64,000 bases of DNA from Peribacillus frigoritolerans_B (GCF_044762665.1 NZ_JBIWES010000006.1:124001-188000), one strand, 5' to 3'; shown: positions 49,950 through 58,441, numbered from the stretch's first letter. Numbers and translations: made by a program. Notes: generated from the letters alone by a model not told the origin.

Positions 49950-50816
49950 TTACCTTTTAAGCGGGACAGGATGAACGATGGTGCGTGACGGTTTTTTTGG
50001 AATGGAATTTTGGCGATGAAGAATTGCATTGATCTCTCCGCCGATCACAAAAATCAGACCACTCAAATACAGCCAAAGCATCAAGATGATGACGCCCCCT
50101 AAACTGCCGTATGTAGAAGAGTAGTTGGCAAAGTTACTGACATAGAATGAAAATCCAAGTGATATTCCCAGCCAAAGTACAGTTGCGGTCACTGCCCCAG
50201 GGATGACATGTTTAATGGGAAAACTTTTATTCGGTGCAAAGCGATATAAAAAGGCAAGGACAAGTGAGATGACCACAACCGCGATGACCCACCGTAATAA
50301 GCTGAATAATATTTGCGTTTCTTCAGGGATCGGAATGACTTGCTGTAATAATTCGATGATGACTTTTCCGAAGACGGGGAGACCCAACATGACGATGAAT
50401 GCTACAACCAGACCTAATGTCAATATAATGGAAATGAAGCGGGCTTTAATGAAATTCCTTGTTTCTTCCACATCATAGGCGATATTCATGGAATGGATGA
50501 ACGCATTCATTCCGTTGGAAGCGGACCATATGGTTCCAAGGAAACCAAAAGTCAGTAAGCCGCCGTTCCGTTCAGATAATATGTTGATGATATTTTTCTC
50601 GATGACTTCCATCGTTTCCGCAGGCATGAAGGTTTTTATCGTGTCAAGTGCTGTCTGAATATCGATATTCAGATAAGGTAATATGGACAGCAGTAAAATG
50701 AGCAAAGGGAATAGTGCCAGTAAATAGTAATAAGCTTGTTCTGCTGCCAGCCCGGTCACACGATCTTCCTTTATTTCTTTAATAAGTTTCTTTGAAAATT
50801 GGATCGACTTATTCAT
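49950..50816 (-). CDS. YihY/UPF0761 family inner membrane protein
   Basis: Membrane protein of 288 residues with six helices; the family was once mislabelled ribonuclease BN. Motifs: DRVTGLAAEQAYYYLLALFPLLILLLS, FGFLGTIWSASNGMNAFIHSMNIAYDVEETRNF, and GGVIILMLWLYLSGLIFVIGGEINAI near the end. A paralogue starts at 63317 in this window. Function unknown; transport or envelope roles are proposed for relatives. ATG follows a weak GAGTGATG-type site. Confidence 0.85.
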   Translation of the reverse strand: MNKSIQFSKKLIKEIKEDRVTGLAAEQAYYYLLALFPLLILLLSILPYLNIDIQTALDTIKTFMPAETMEVIEKNIINILSERNGGLLTFGFLGTIWSASNGMNAFIHSMNIAYDVEETRNFIKARFISIILTLGLVVAFIVMLGLPVFGKVIIELLQQVIPIPEETQILFSLLRWVIAVVVISLVLAFLYRFAPNKSFPIKHVIPGAVTATVLWLGISLGFSFYVSNFANYSSTYGSLGGVIILMLWLYLSGLIFVIGGEINAILHRQNSIPKKPSRTIVHPVPLKR

Positions 50817-51197
50817 CTGGGCATCACTCCTGAATAGTTACTTAGGCTATCTGCTTCTATTCCCTCTGTTACTATAAGTTAATCCTTAATAGAAAAGAAA
50901 TTGAAACCTCTAATCCGTGCGCTTGTAGAAGTTTGTGACAATGACATAACCTACAGCTACTCCCGTGTGATTGATCCGAACTCCGTAATTACGAAAAACA
51001 AATTTGGAGAGAGAGGCAAGTCAATTTTAAATGCTTAAAGTCAATTAATATCCCAAATTCTCGAAAGTTTCTCGATTAACTGTGAATAGGTGCTGATGAT
51101 ACTTCAAGGACGGCACCAATACTACTACTAGGTATGATTTTATGCCCACTGTATAACAAGTATTAATCATGTAAGTGAGTTATAAAAGGTAAACGGA
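50817..51197. other. Intergenic region without recognised features
   Basis: A 35-codon minus-strand stretch ending at 50910 reads like the tail of a protein (NYGVRINHTGVAVGYVIV) but has no start and a stop directly upstream, so it may be a gene remnant. Nothing else recognised. Confidence 0.3.
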
Positions 51198-51230
51198 AAA
51201 AGGCCAGACAGCAATTTCTGGCCTTTTTTC
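51198..51230 (-). terminator. Intrinsic terminator of khtTU
   Basis: AAAAGGCCAGA / TCTGGCCTTTT stem with 8-base loop between, T-run on the minus strand. Confidence 0.88.
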
Positions 51231-51231
51231 T

Positions 51232-52458
51232 CTATTGGACTTCTTTTTCCTGCTCCTTTTGAACCTTCGGAGGGGTCCATTTGAATACTTTATTTAGGAT
51301 ATTATAGATGTGTTTGGATTCTTTTGTAAGGATCGGCCCAAGAATCGCTAAGGTTAAAACATAAAGTGCCGCAAACGGGGTTAATATAGGCATTAAACCT
51401 CCGGCAATGCCTAAGTTGGCTAAAATGATGGAGAATTCGCCGCGCGAAACGATCGTTAAACCGATGTTTGCGGAAGCTCTGTGAGATAAACCGGATTTGC
51501 GTCCGGCAATCATGCCAGCTGCAAAGTTACCGATTATGGTGATGATGACAGCTCCAAGAACCATCCAGACAGCTCCGCCAAGGGTCGTCGGATCGATACT
51601 CAAGCCAAAGCTGAAGAAAAATATGGCTCCGAAGAAGTCTCTGAAGGGAATGACAAGTTTCTCAATCCTGTCGCTATGTTCCGTTTCAGAAAAGACCAGG
51701 CCGAGCAGTAATGCACCAATGGCTTCCGCAACATGAATCGTTTCCGAGAAACCGGCGATGAAGAATAGTAATGCGAACACGACGATGATAAAAATCTCAT
51801 CGGAGGTTATATTGAATAATTTGTTAAGGACACCAGATGCTTTCCGGGCGATAACGAAAAATATCAGCATATACCCAATCGCGATAAATGTAGAAAGTAA
51901 TGTTCCCCAAACGGAACCAGAAGAGCTTAATACCAATCCGGATACGACTGATAAATAAACAGCGAGGAAGATATCTTCAAACATGATGATGCCAAGGATA
52001 AGCTCCGTTTCATTGTTACCGGTCCTTTTAAGGTCCACAAGTACCTTTGCCACAATGGCACTTGAAGAAAAACTGATGATCCCGGTTAATATCAGGACCT
52101 CTTTTAACGGAAGACCGAGCAGGAAACCATACAGCAAGGCCATTCCCACGTTGATTAAAATGTAATAGGTTCCGCCTGTCACGATATTTTTCCCTGACTT
52201 CATAAGCTTTTTGACGGAAAATTCAAGCCCTAGGTAAAACAGAAGGAATAAAATACCGACACGACCGAGGAATGCTATGATTTCATCACTTTCAATGAAA
52301 CGCAGGTCAATTAATCCGAAGTGCGGGGCATGGGGACCAACGAGCATCCCGATGATAATTAATAGTGGAACATTTGATATTTTGAATTTACCTGCAACGA
52401 GAGCGGCTAATGCCACTAGAAGTAGGGCAGTTCCCACTTCAAAGACTAAATGGTCCAT
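51232..52458 (-). CDS. khtU: CPA2-type potassium/proton antiporter KhtU
   Basis: Antiporter of 408 residues, identical in length to B. subtilis KhtU (YhaU). About 12 helices of the Na_H_Exchanger fold, with the CPA2 phrases LFLLFYLGLEFSVKKL (about 70-85), ISFSSSAIVAKVLVDL and SRGEFSIILANLG. It exports potassium, and likely ammonium, in exchange for protons under alkaline or electrophile stress. The regulatory subunit KhtT is encoded 6 bases upstream, and the terminator lies right after the stop. Confidence 0.92.
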   Translation of the reverse strand: MDHLVFEVGTALLLVALAALVAGKFKISNVPLLIIIGMLVGPHAPHFGLIDLRFIESDEIIAFLGRVGILFLLFYLGLEFSVKKLMKSGKNIVTGGTYYILINVGMALLYGFLLGLPLKEVLILTGIISFSSSAIVAKVLVDLKRTGNNETELILGIIMFEDIFLAVYLSVVSGLVLSSSGSVWGTLLSTFIAIGYMLIFFVIARKASGVLNKLFNITSDEIFIIVVFALLFFIAGFSETIHVAEAIGALLLGLVFSETEHSDRIEKLVIPFRDFFGAIFFFSFGLSIDPTTLGGAVWMVLGAVIITIIGNFAAGMIAGRKSGLSHRASANIGLTIVSRGEFSIILANLGIAGGLMPILTPFAALYVLTLAILGPILTKESKHIYNILNKVFKWTPPKVQKEQEKEVQ

Positions 52459-52464
52459 ATGAGC

Positions 52465-52962
52465 TTAGTCACTCCTTTCGTCGGTCAATAATTCTCTTAT
52501 CAGGTTACGGATATCTTTTCTTTCACCGGATATTACAAGGGTGTCGCCTGTTTCGATGATGGAGTCAGGACCAGGATTATTCAGTTGTTTTTTGCCTTTT
52601 TTAGAATGGGCGATGACGGTCACGTTATAATTGCTCCTGATATCAATCGAACCGATCGTTTGATTGATGGCCTTTGAACCGGGTTCGACTTTGAACCATT
52701 CTATCACCAGGTCCCCCAATGACATTTCAATTGTTTCAAGTGCTTGTGGTTTATAGACCATGCCGCCTATGATGGAAGCCATTTGCCGGGATTCCTGATC
52801 ATTAAGGGTGATGCTCGATATGACGTCCTCATGTTCATTATCAAAATGGTATAATTCCCGACGGCCATCATCGTGAATGACGATTACTAACTTTTCATCA
52901 TTTCTCGTTATGATTTCGAATTTTTGGCCAATACCAGGAAGTTCACTTTCTCTAATTTTCAC
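52465..52962 (-). CDS. khtT: KhtT regulatory subunit with RCK_C domain
   Basis: Cytoplasmic regulator of 165 residues, the same length as B. subtilis KhtT. N-terminal domain (1-75: ESELPGIGQKFEI, DGRRELYHF) and C-terminal RCK_C domain (about 78-160: LVIEWFKVEPGSKAINQTIG, GDTLVISGERKDI). In B. subtilis this domain binds cyclic di-AMP and gates KhtU. Start ATG with GGAGGAATTCC. KhtS, the first subunit of the B. subtilis operon, is absent; a recombinase-like gene lies 52 bases upstream instead. Confidence 0.92.
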   Translation of the reverse strand: MKIRESELPGIGQKFEIITRNDEKLVIVIHDDGRRELYHFDNEHEDVISSITLNDQESRQMASIIGGMVYKPQALETIEMSLGDLVIEWFKVEPGSKAINQTIGSIDIRSNYNVTVIAHSKKGKKQLNNPGPDSIIETGDTLVISGERKDIRNLIRELLTDERSD

Positions 52963-53014
52963 TGGAATTCCTCCTTAAAATGTTGGTTAGAGTTAATAGA
53001 AGAGAGCAGAATGT

Positions 53015-53578
53015 TTATAAGTTAACGTCAATATTCGTCTTGAATTTCTTCTCCTTGGATATACCGATGTATTTTAATGTCTCCGATGGACTTGAATGAT
53101 GGTAATGCTTCTGTATCAAGGCCAATGACACTCCTTGTTTATAGGCATGGTAGCCAAAAGTTTTACGCATCGAACTTGCTCCGAATTTGCCTGTCAGCCC
53201 TGCACCTTCCACAGCATCATGGATGATTCGGTGCGCCTGTTGACGTGTAATCGGCTTTTTTGTCTTAGGGGAAAGAAATAAAAATTGACCTTCGATAACC
53301 TTCGAGCCTTTAAGGTATTCTTGTAAGGCGGTACGGACTTTCAGGTTCAAATAAATTTGGTTGACTTCGTCATTTTCCGTCCGTTGCTCATAGAACTCCT
53401 TGATTTTACCCGTTTCATCCAGAACGCTGGCGACGGTGATTTCGAGCATTTCATTTATCTTCATACCTGTATTGATGCCGAGTACAAATAATAAATAATC
53501 CCGACTGGAGTGAGCGCGTAAGTAGGTTTTCATTTTGCTGATTTGATTGATATCCTTAAAGGCTTCTACATATTCCAT
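53015..53578 (-). CDS. Degenerate tyrosine recombinase (phage integrase family)
   Basis: A 187-residue protein consisting of the catalytic domain only; the N-terminal arm and core-binding domains are absent. Tyrosine Y170 in SETLKYIGI, R138 in SSMRKTF and H161 in HHSSPS are present. The first catalytic arginine is replaced by lysine (K40 in NTGMKINEML) and the histidine of the HxxR box by serine (S135). Strand cleavage is probably impaired. It resembles the YoeC group of short Bacillus recombinases. AGAGGAGAA precedes the ATG, khtT follows without a terminator, and no att sites or phage genes are near. Confidence 0.8.
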   Translation of the reverse strand: MEYVEAFKDINQISKMKTYLRAHSSRDYLLFVLGINTGMKINEMLEITVASVLDETGKIKEFYEQRTENDEVNQIYLNLKVRTALQEYLKGSKVIEGQFLFLSPKTKKPITRQQAHRIIHDAVEGAGLTGKFGASSMRKTFGYHAYKQGVSLALIQKHYHHSSPSETLKYIGISKEKKFKTNIDVNL

Positions 53579-53597
53579 AGATCTTCTCCTCTTGCTA

Positions 53598-53636
53598 ATG
53601 TAACATAATTACATTGTAACACATATTATGTAACAT
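53598..53636. promoter_or_regulatory. Cluster of TGTAACA repeats upstream of recombinase-like gene
   Basis: TGTAACA occurs at 53599-53605, 53615-53621 and 53629-53635. The first is part of ATGTAA-CATAA-TTACAT, a perfect 6-bp inverted repeat (53598-53614). The cluster lies 20-58 bp before the start codon, over the probable promoter, and looks like a multi-site operator. Confidence 0.5.
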
Positions 53637-53805
53637 TGCATGCATTTAGTCCGACAGGTGATTCCTATCCAAACAGAAATGCATGCTTTCGAACGTAAAA
53701 AAAACTATTCCTTATTCTCTACTTAAACGAGGTAAAATATTTCAGGGAAGTTATTTAATGTGGAGATTGCTGTTTGCATCATGGGGGGACATCAGCCTGG
53801 AATGA

Positions 53806-53833
53806 TAAAAAAAAGAAACCCCAAGTTGGGGTT
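53806..53833 (-). terminator. Intrinsic terminator of mreBH
   Basis: GAAACCCCAA-TTGGGGTTTC stem with a run of eight T on the minus strand. Confidence 0.9.
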
Positions 53834-53843
53834 TCCTATCTTT

Positions 53844-54851
53844 TTAGTACACGGCTTTTTGTAATTTGTGAATGACCTCAAGTGAAAGCCCGGTTCCGAT
53901 GGCAACTGATTCAAGCGGGTTATCCGCAAGTTGGACAGGGACGACGATTTCATTCGTCAGCCATTCCTGTACCCCGTTGAGAAGTGCACCCCCGCCGGAT
54001 AAGATGACTCCTTGATCGACGATATCCCCGCTCAATTCAGGAGGACAATCTTCCAAAGTGGCCCTTATTGCTTCCAGTATATGAAGAAGCGATTCCTGGA
54101 TGGCTTCCTGGATGTCAGTGGATGATATTGTAATCGGTTTTGGAAGACCCGTTACAAGATCGCGGCCCCTGACTTCCATGGTGATCACGGAATGTTCAAC
54201 GAGTGCGTAGCCGATTTCTTTTTTTATTTCCTCGGCTGTTCTTTCCCCAATCAGCACATTATGTTTTTTCCTGACATATTGGCTGATATCTTCATCCAAT
54301 TGATCCCCGCCAATTCTGATTGAATTGCAAGAAACGACGCCGCCATAAGAAATGATAGCGACCTCAGTCGTGCCGCCGCCGATATCAACGATGACATTGG
54401 CAACGGGCTCTTCGACAGGCAGGCCCGCACCTATTGCTGCTGCTACCGGTTCCTCGATAAGGTGGACCTGTTTCGCTCCGCAGCTTTTGACTGCATCCTG
54501 AATGGCCCTTCTCTCAACTGAAGTGGAACCTGATGGTGTACAGACCACTACACTAGGTTTGCGAATCGATAAACCTAGGGCCTTACTAGCTTTTTTCATG
54601 ATTTCCCTAAGCATTTGCGCGGTCACATCAAAATCCGCAATGACACCATCCTTAAGCGGACGGATTGCCACGATATTTCCAGGTGTTTTCCCGATCATGT
54701 TTTTTGCATCAACACCGACTGCCAATACTTTATTAGTCTCTATATCAATGGCCACCACAGATGGCTCATTAAATACGATTCCTTTATTTTTACTGTAAAC
54801 TAGCGTATTTGCAGTTCCTAAGTCAATGCCTATTTCTGTATTTGATAACAT
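53844..54851 (-). CDS. mreBH: Rod-shape actin homologue MreBH
   Basis: Actin-like ATPase of 335 residues, exactly the length of B. subtilis MreBH, which it resembles more than MreB or Mbl. Phosphate-1 motif IGIDLGTANTLVY (7-19), EEPVAAAIGA, phosphate-2 DIGGGTTEVA (about 157), and adenosine motif LSGGGALLNGV (about 288). It forms membrane-bound filaments that direct lateral wall synthesis and the LytE hydrolase. GGAGGGGTGAC precedes the ATG. Monocistronic with its own terminator. Confidence 0.93.
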   Translation of the reverse strand: MLSNTEIGIDLGTANTLVYSKNKGIVFNEPSVVAIDIETNKVLAVGVDAKNMIGKTPGNIVAIRPLKDGVIADFDVTAQMLREIMKKASKALGLSIRKPSVVVCTPSGSTSVERRAIQDAVKSCGAKQVHLIEEPVAAAIGAGLPVEEPVANVIVDIGGGTTEVAIISYGGVVSCNSIRIGGDQLDEDISQYVRKKHNVLIGERTAEEIKKEIGYALVEHSVITMEVRGRDLVTGLPKPITISSTDIQEAIQESLLHILEAIRATLEDCPPELSGDIVDQGVILSGGGALLNGVQEWLTNEIVVPVQLADNPLESVAIGTGLSLEVIHKLQKAVY

Positions 54852-54930
54852 CTAGTCACCCCTCCATAAGAGTTTGACCCCCTATATATATCATTCTACC
54901 TTTTCTTGCGAGTTTGTGGGGGTGGGAAAT

Positions 54931-55134
54931 CTAGTAAATGGTGGAAGTGCCACGCTGTTTCTTTTCATGGAGCGAAAACATGATGAAATATAAAAGTGCA
55001 CTGACGATGGCGAGCGCGCCAAGAACGGCAAATGTCCCAATTGTAACCAATCCACTGACATCGGAATGGCTGATGGGACCAACATTCTGCCTATTGTAAA
55101 ACGTAAGCTGGAGGCTGCAAATATATCCTCTCAT
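54931..55134 (-). CDS. Possible small single-span membrane protein upstream of mreBH
   Basis: A frame of up to 67 residues (first ATG 55134) whose C-terminal half is protein-like: one transmembrane helix (about 34-53, GTFAVLGALAIVSALLYFIM) followed by a basic tail SLHEKKQRG. No convincing ribosome site precedes the ATG, and the N-terminal half looks random, so the gene may start later at a TTG or be a relic. It fills part of a 417-base gap that otherwise shows nothing. Confidence 0.3.
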   Translation of the reverse strand: MRGYICSLQLTFYNRQNVGPISHSDVSGLVTIGTFAVLGALAIVSALLYFIMFSLHEKKQRGTSTIY

Positions 55135-55268
55135 ATGAGCCGGTTTAGTATTTATCACTACTGCGCTACTCGCTTCAGTCGAAAACAAGCGTGGATGACA
55201 GCTTTGAACCAACATATTTTATGTTAAGATATAGATGAAAAACCGCTTAGATAAAGAAGGTAATTTTT

Positions 55269-56366
55269 TTGAATGCAAATTTAATCGAGAGTAAGAGTTT
55301 TAGAGTCATTTTTACAGCTTTTCTAGCATTCCTGGGTGGTTATGCGTTTGATAGCCTAGGAATATACCTGCCATGGATGCTTGGGCCATTATTCGTCGTG
55401 ATGATTGCGAAAGTGAAGTTAAGGAAGTACTTGTTTTGGTCTAAAACATTTAGAAGTACTGGATTGGTCATTCTAGGTTTACAACTGGGCAGTTCATTCA
55501 CGAAACAATCGTTAAATGAGATGATTGAATATCTGCCCGTCATGCTTTTTACGACAATCGCAATCATTTCATTTACAGTGTTGACTGGCTGGTTTGTCGG
55601 AAAACGAATGAACTTATCCTTGGGAACATCCATGCTGGGCAGTTTTCCGGGAGGTCTTTCCCAGATGGTGGTCTTAAGTGAGGAAATGAAGGATAGTGAT
55701 GAAACGGTTGTAGGTTTCATGCAAACACTGCGGGTCATCCTGGTGATTTCCATTGTTCCTTGGGTTGTGACTCATGTAATGTCAGTTGAATCAGGTGCGA
55801 TAATGGCCGTAACGGAGCGGCCGTTTTTCTTATTTGAATATGATGGGAAATTAGCCATCATGATGTTGCTAACCTTGCTTTTATCCATCTTCATCACAAA
55901 GAAAGCCAATTTCCCGCTTCCTTTTTTGCTAGGACCTCTGATGGCCGCAGCACTATTCAATTTAGCAGGCCCAGGTGCCCCGCAGATTCCTGACTTTTGG
56001 TTGAACTTGTCGCAATTGTTGATCGGCGCACATTTAGGCTACACACTGAAAATAGATAATCCACGACTTTTCAGAAAGATGTTCGGGGCCGTATTCGTCA
56101 GTAATGTCCTATTGATTGGATTTTGCTATTATCTTTCCATTCAGTTTGCCCCGATCCTATCTTTACAGGCGAACGAACTATTTTTGAGCATGGCGCCAGG
56201 CGGCGTCGCCGAAATGGCAGTCACAGCCATGTCTGTGCATGTAGATTTATCCGTTGTCACAAGCTTTCATTTATTCAGGATCTTATTCATTTTATTTTTT
56301 CTTTCACCAATCATAAAATGGCTGGCAGGAAGAAGCCCCGGGAAACAAGAACAGGGACAAAGCTGA
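55269..56366 (+). CDS. AbrB-family (PF05145) membrane protein
   Basis: Membrane protein of 365 residues with an internal duplication. Each half has about five helices and a conserved PGG loop: SMLGSFPGGLSQMVVLSEEM (about 118-137) and MAPGGVAEMAVTAM (about 300-313). This is the family often mislabelled ammonia monooxygenase or AbrB regulator; it is unrelated to the DNA-binding AbrB. Transport of a small molecule is likely, substrate unknown. TTG start with AAGAAGG. The stop codon lies in the loop of the terminator. Confidence 0.82.
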   Translation: MNANLIESKSFRVIFTAFLAFLGGYAFDSLGIYLPWMLGPLFVVMIAKVKLRKYLFWSKTFRSTGLVILGLQLGSSFTKQSLNEMIEYLPVMLFTTIAIISFTVLTGWFVGKRMNLSLGTSMLGSFPGGLSQMVVLSEEMKDSDETVVGFMQTLRVILVISIVPWVVTHVMSVESGAIMAVTERPFFLFEYDGKLAIMMLLTLLLSIFITKKANFPLPFLLGPLMAAALFNLAGPGAPQIPDFWLNLSQLLIGAHLGYTLKIDNPRLFRKMFGAVFVSNVLLIGFCYYLSIQFAPILSLQANELFLSMAPGGVAEMAVTAMSVHVDLSVVTSFHLFRILFILFFLSPIIKWLAGRSPGKQEQGQS

Positions 56367-56382
56367 CAGGCTTTGTCCTTTT
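56353..56382 (+). terminator. Intrinsic terminator overlapping the AbrB-family stop codon
   Basis: GGACAAAGC / GCTTTGTCC stem with the TGA in the loop, then a short T-run, immediately before the second repeat array. Confidence 0.75.
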
Positions 56383-56399
56383 GGCGTTTTGCGGAATTC

Positions 56400-56660
56400 A
56401 CGAGTAAATGAGCAAAACTCACGAGTAAATGAGCAAAATTCACGAGTAAAAGTTTAAAACTCACGAGTAAAAGTGCGAAATTTACGAGTAAAAGTGGAAA
56501 ACTCACTAGTAAACACACAAAACTCACGAGTAAAAGCGCGAAACCCACGAGTAAACCGCAATTTACGAGTAAAAAAGTGAAACTCACGAGTAAAAGTGCA
56601 AAACTCACGAGTAAAAGTGCAAAACTCACGAGTAAACCCCAAAAACTTACGAGTAAATGC
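56400..56660. repeat. Intergenic tandem array, 13 units of 21 bp
   Basis: Core ACTCACGAGTAAAAGTGCA plus two A. ACGAGTAAA or a close variant starts at 56400, 56421, 56442, 56463, 56484, 56505, 56526, 56547, 56565, 56586, 56607, 56628 and 56649. The period is exactly 21 except one 18-bp step. Each unit carries the dyad ACTC-AC-GAGT followed by A-tracts. Because 21 is a multiple of three, long open frames with the peptide LLVSFAL appear on the minus strand; they lack ribosome sites. Confidence 0.9.
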
Positions 56661-56855
56661 GCATATTCCAGACGTTATGAGAAAAGTACGAACGGAACAG
56701 GCTGGTAATTCCATTCTCGAAATGATAAAGTGCCAGAACCATTGAAATGTGCTGTTGATTAAGCTTATGTAGGCAATAAAGTTGGTGGATTTTGTGATGA
56801 TTTAATGAAAATTGAAATCGAATAGTAAAATAATCCTCACTTTTTTTGAACTTCA

Positions 56856-56863
56856 TCCGATAT
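56856..56863 (+). promoter_or_regulatory. SigD-like -10 element upstream of motA
   Basis: TCCGATAT matches GCCGATAT at 7 of 8. No good TAAA box is found 14-16 bp upstream, so assignment rests on the -10 and the gene. The adjacent AAGGAGG is too early to be in the transcript and too far from the start to serve as ribosome site. Confidence 0.4.
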
Positions 56864-56901
56864 AAGGAGGAGACGAGACTTTAAATGAATGGGTGAGTAT
56901 T

Positions 56902-57693
56902 ATGGATATAACATCAGTTTTGGGCGTAGTTCTGGGTATTGTGGCCATCTTAGTCGGAATGGTGTTGAAAGGTGTTAGTGTAACGGCGCTGATTAACCCG
57001 GCGGCTATTTTGATCATCATTGTAGGGACGATAGCTGCTGTCGTAACGGCTTTCCCTTTGTCGGAATTAAAAAGACTACCAAAAATATTCAAGATTTTAT
57101 TCTTTGAACAAAAATTGACAAGGCCGGAAGATTTAATAAAAACCTTTTCGGAATGGGCCGTCATTGCCAGGAAAGAAGGCTTATTAGCATTGGAAAGCAT
57201 TTCGGATCAAGTGGATAATACCTTTTTGAAAAATGGCTTGAATCTTGCAGTCGAAGGTCAGAGTGCCGATTATATTCGTGATATTTTAGCAGAGGAAATA
57301 GACGCGATGGAAGAACGTCATCTAAGCGCGGCAGCGATTTTCAGTCAAGCCGGTACATACGCACCTACGCTTGGCGTACTGGGTGCGGTAATCGGGCTGA
57401 TTGCTGCATTGGGTAATATGGCTGACACGGAGGCATTGGGACATGCCATATCTGCCGCGTTCGTCGCGACCTTGATGGGGATTTACACGGGGTATGTGCT
57501 ATGGCATCCATTTGCCAATAAGCTCAAACGGAAATCGCAGCAGGAAGTCAGAATCAAAGAAATGATGATAGAAGGTATTTTATCGATCATCGAAGGGGAA
57601 GCGCCGAGAACGATTGAACAGAAATTAACATCATATTTGCCTGCTGGAGATCGTAAAAAGTGGTTGGAAGGCGATGTGAGAGAAGATGGCTAG
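56902..57693 (+). CDS. motA: Flagellar motor stator protein MotA
   Basis: Stator subunit of 263 residues with four membrane helices: two near the N-terminus (3-23, 31-50) and two after the cytoplasmic loop (about 150-170, 180-200), containing QAGTYAPTLGVLGAVIGLIAAL with the conserved prolines. The loop EEIDAMEERH carries charged residues that contact FliG. The sequence follows B. subtilis MotA rather than MotP. I choose ATG 56902 with GGGTGAG; GTG 56893 overlaps this. motB overlaps its end by 8 bases. Confidence 0.94.
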   Translation: MDITSVLGVVLGIVAILVGMVLKGVSVTALINPAAILIIIVGTIAAVVTAFPLSELKRLPKIFKILFFEQKLTRPEDLIKTFSEWAVIARKEGLLALESISDQVDNTFLKNGLNLAVEGQSADYIRDILAEEIDAMEERHLSAAAIFSQAGTYAPTLGVLGAVIGLIAALGNMADTEALGHAISAAFVATLMGIYTGYVLWHPFANKLKRKSQQEVRIKEMMIEGILSIIEGEAPRTIEQKLTSYLPAGDRKKWLEGDVREDG

Positions 57694-58441
57694 GCGGAAA
57701 AAGAAACAAAGGCATGAAGAGCATATCGATGAATCATGGCTGGTTCCCTATGCCGATATCTTAACATTGCTTCTCGCGCTTTTTATCGTCTTGTTCGCTT
57801 CAAGTTCGGTTGATGCAGTAAGGTTCCAGCAGTTGTCCAATGTATTTAATCAGGTTTTTACAAGCGGAACGGGTTTTATGGATTATCCAAGTGATTCCCC
57901 CAGCAATGAGCCGACGTCACCAGAACAAAAAACAGGTGCAGAAGATCTTGAGAAGCTAGGGAAAAACGAGCAGGAAGAACTTACGGAAGTTCAGGAGCGT
58001 GTTGATGCCTACATCGAAAAGAATGATTTAACGGATAAATTGGGAACGAACCTTACGGATGAAGGCATGTTGATTTCAATTAGGGAAAACGTGTTGTTCG
58101 AATCGGGTGTGGCCGAGGTGAGAAGTGAAAACCGTAAAATCGCTAAAGAAATCTCGGATTTATTGGTCATGGACTTACCTAGAAATATTATCGTAAGCGG
58201 ACATACTGATAATATTCCTATTAAAAATTACCAGTATGAATCCAATTGGGACCTGAGCGTGATGCGTTCCGTGAATTTTATGAAACTTCTCCTCGAAAAT
58301 AAGGATTTGGATCCCGAAATGTTCAGTGCTAAAGGACATGGGGAATTCAAGCCGGTTGCTTCCAATGAAACGAAAAAAGGAAGGGCGAAAAACAGGAGAG
58401 TTGAAATCCTAATTGTTCCACGGACAGCGATAAATGAGTGA
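57686..58441 (+). CDS. motB: Flagellar motor protein MotB
   Basis: Stator subunit of 251 residues. A basic N-terminus is followed by one helix (about 19-42) holding the proton-binding D24 in VPYADILTLLLALF, a plug and linker, and a C-terminal OmpA/peptidoglycan-binding domain (about 120-245) with GHTDNIPI and RRVEILI. With MotA it forms the proton channel anchored to the wall. Overlap with motA (8 bases) suggests translational coupling. Confidence 0.95.
   Translation: MARRKKKQRHEEHIDESWLVPYADILTLLLALFIVLFASSSVDAVRFQQLSNVFNQVFTSGTGFMDYPSDSPSNEPTSPEQKTGAEDLEKLGKNEQEELTEVQERVDAYIEKNDLTDKLGTNLTDEGMLISIRENVLFESGVAEVRSENRKIAKEISDLLVMDLPRNIIVSGHTDNIPIKNYQYESNWDLSVMRSVNFMKLLLENKDLDPEMFSAKGHGEFKPVASNETKKGRAKNRRVEILIVPRTAINE

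Noticed and set aside
53015..53636. Prophage or integrative element signalled by an integrase
   Set aside because: No phage genes, att repeats, tRNA target or composition change; the protein itself is a degenerate catalytic domain.
54891..55085. Minus-strand frame starting MLVPSAIPMSVDW
   Set aside because: Overlaps the more protein-like frame at 54931-55134 and has no ribosome site or recognisable features.
56267..56714. Minus-strand proteins made of LLVSFAL-type heptads
   Set aside because: Open only because the 21-bp DNA repeat is a multiple of three; no ribosome site and composition follows the repeat.
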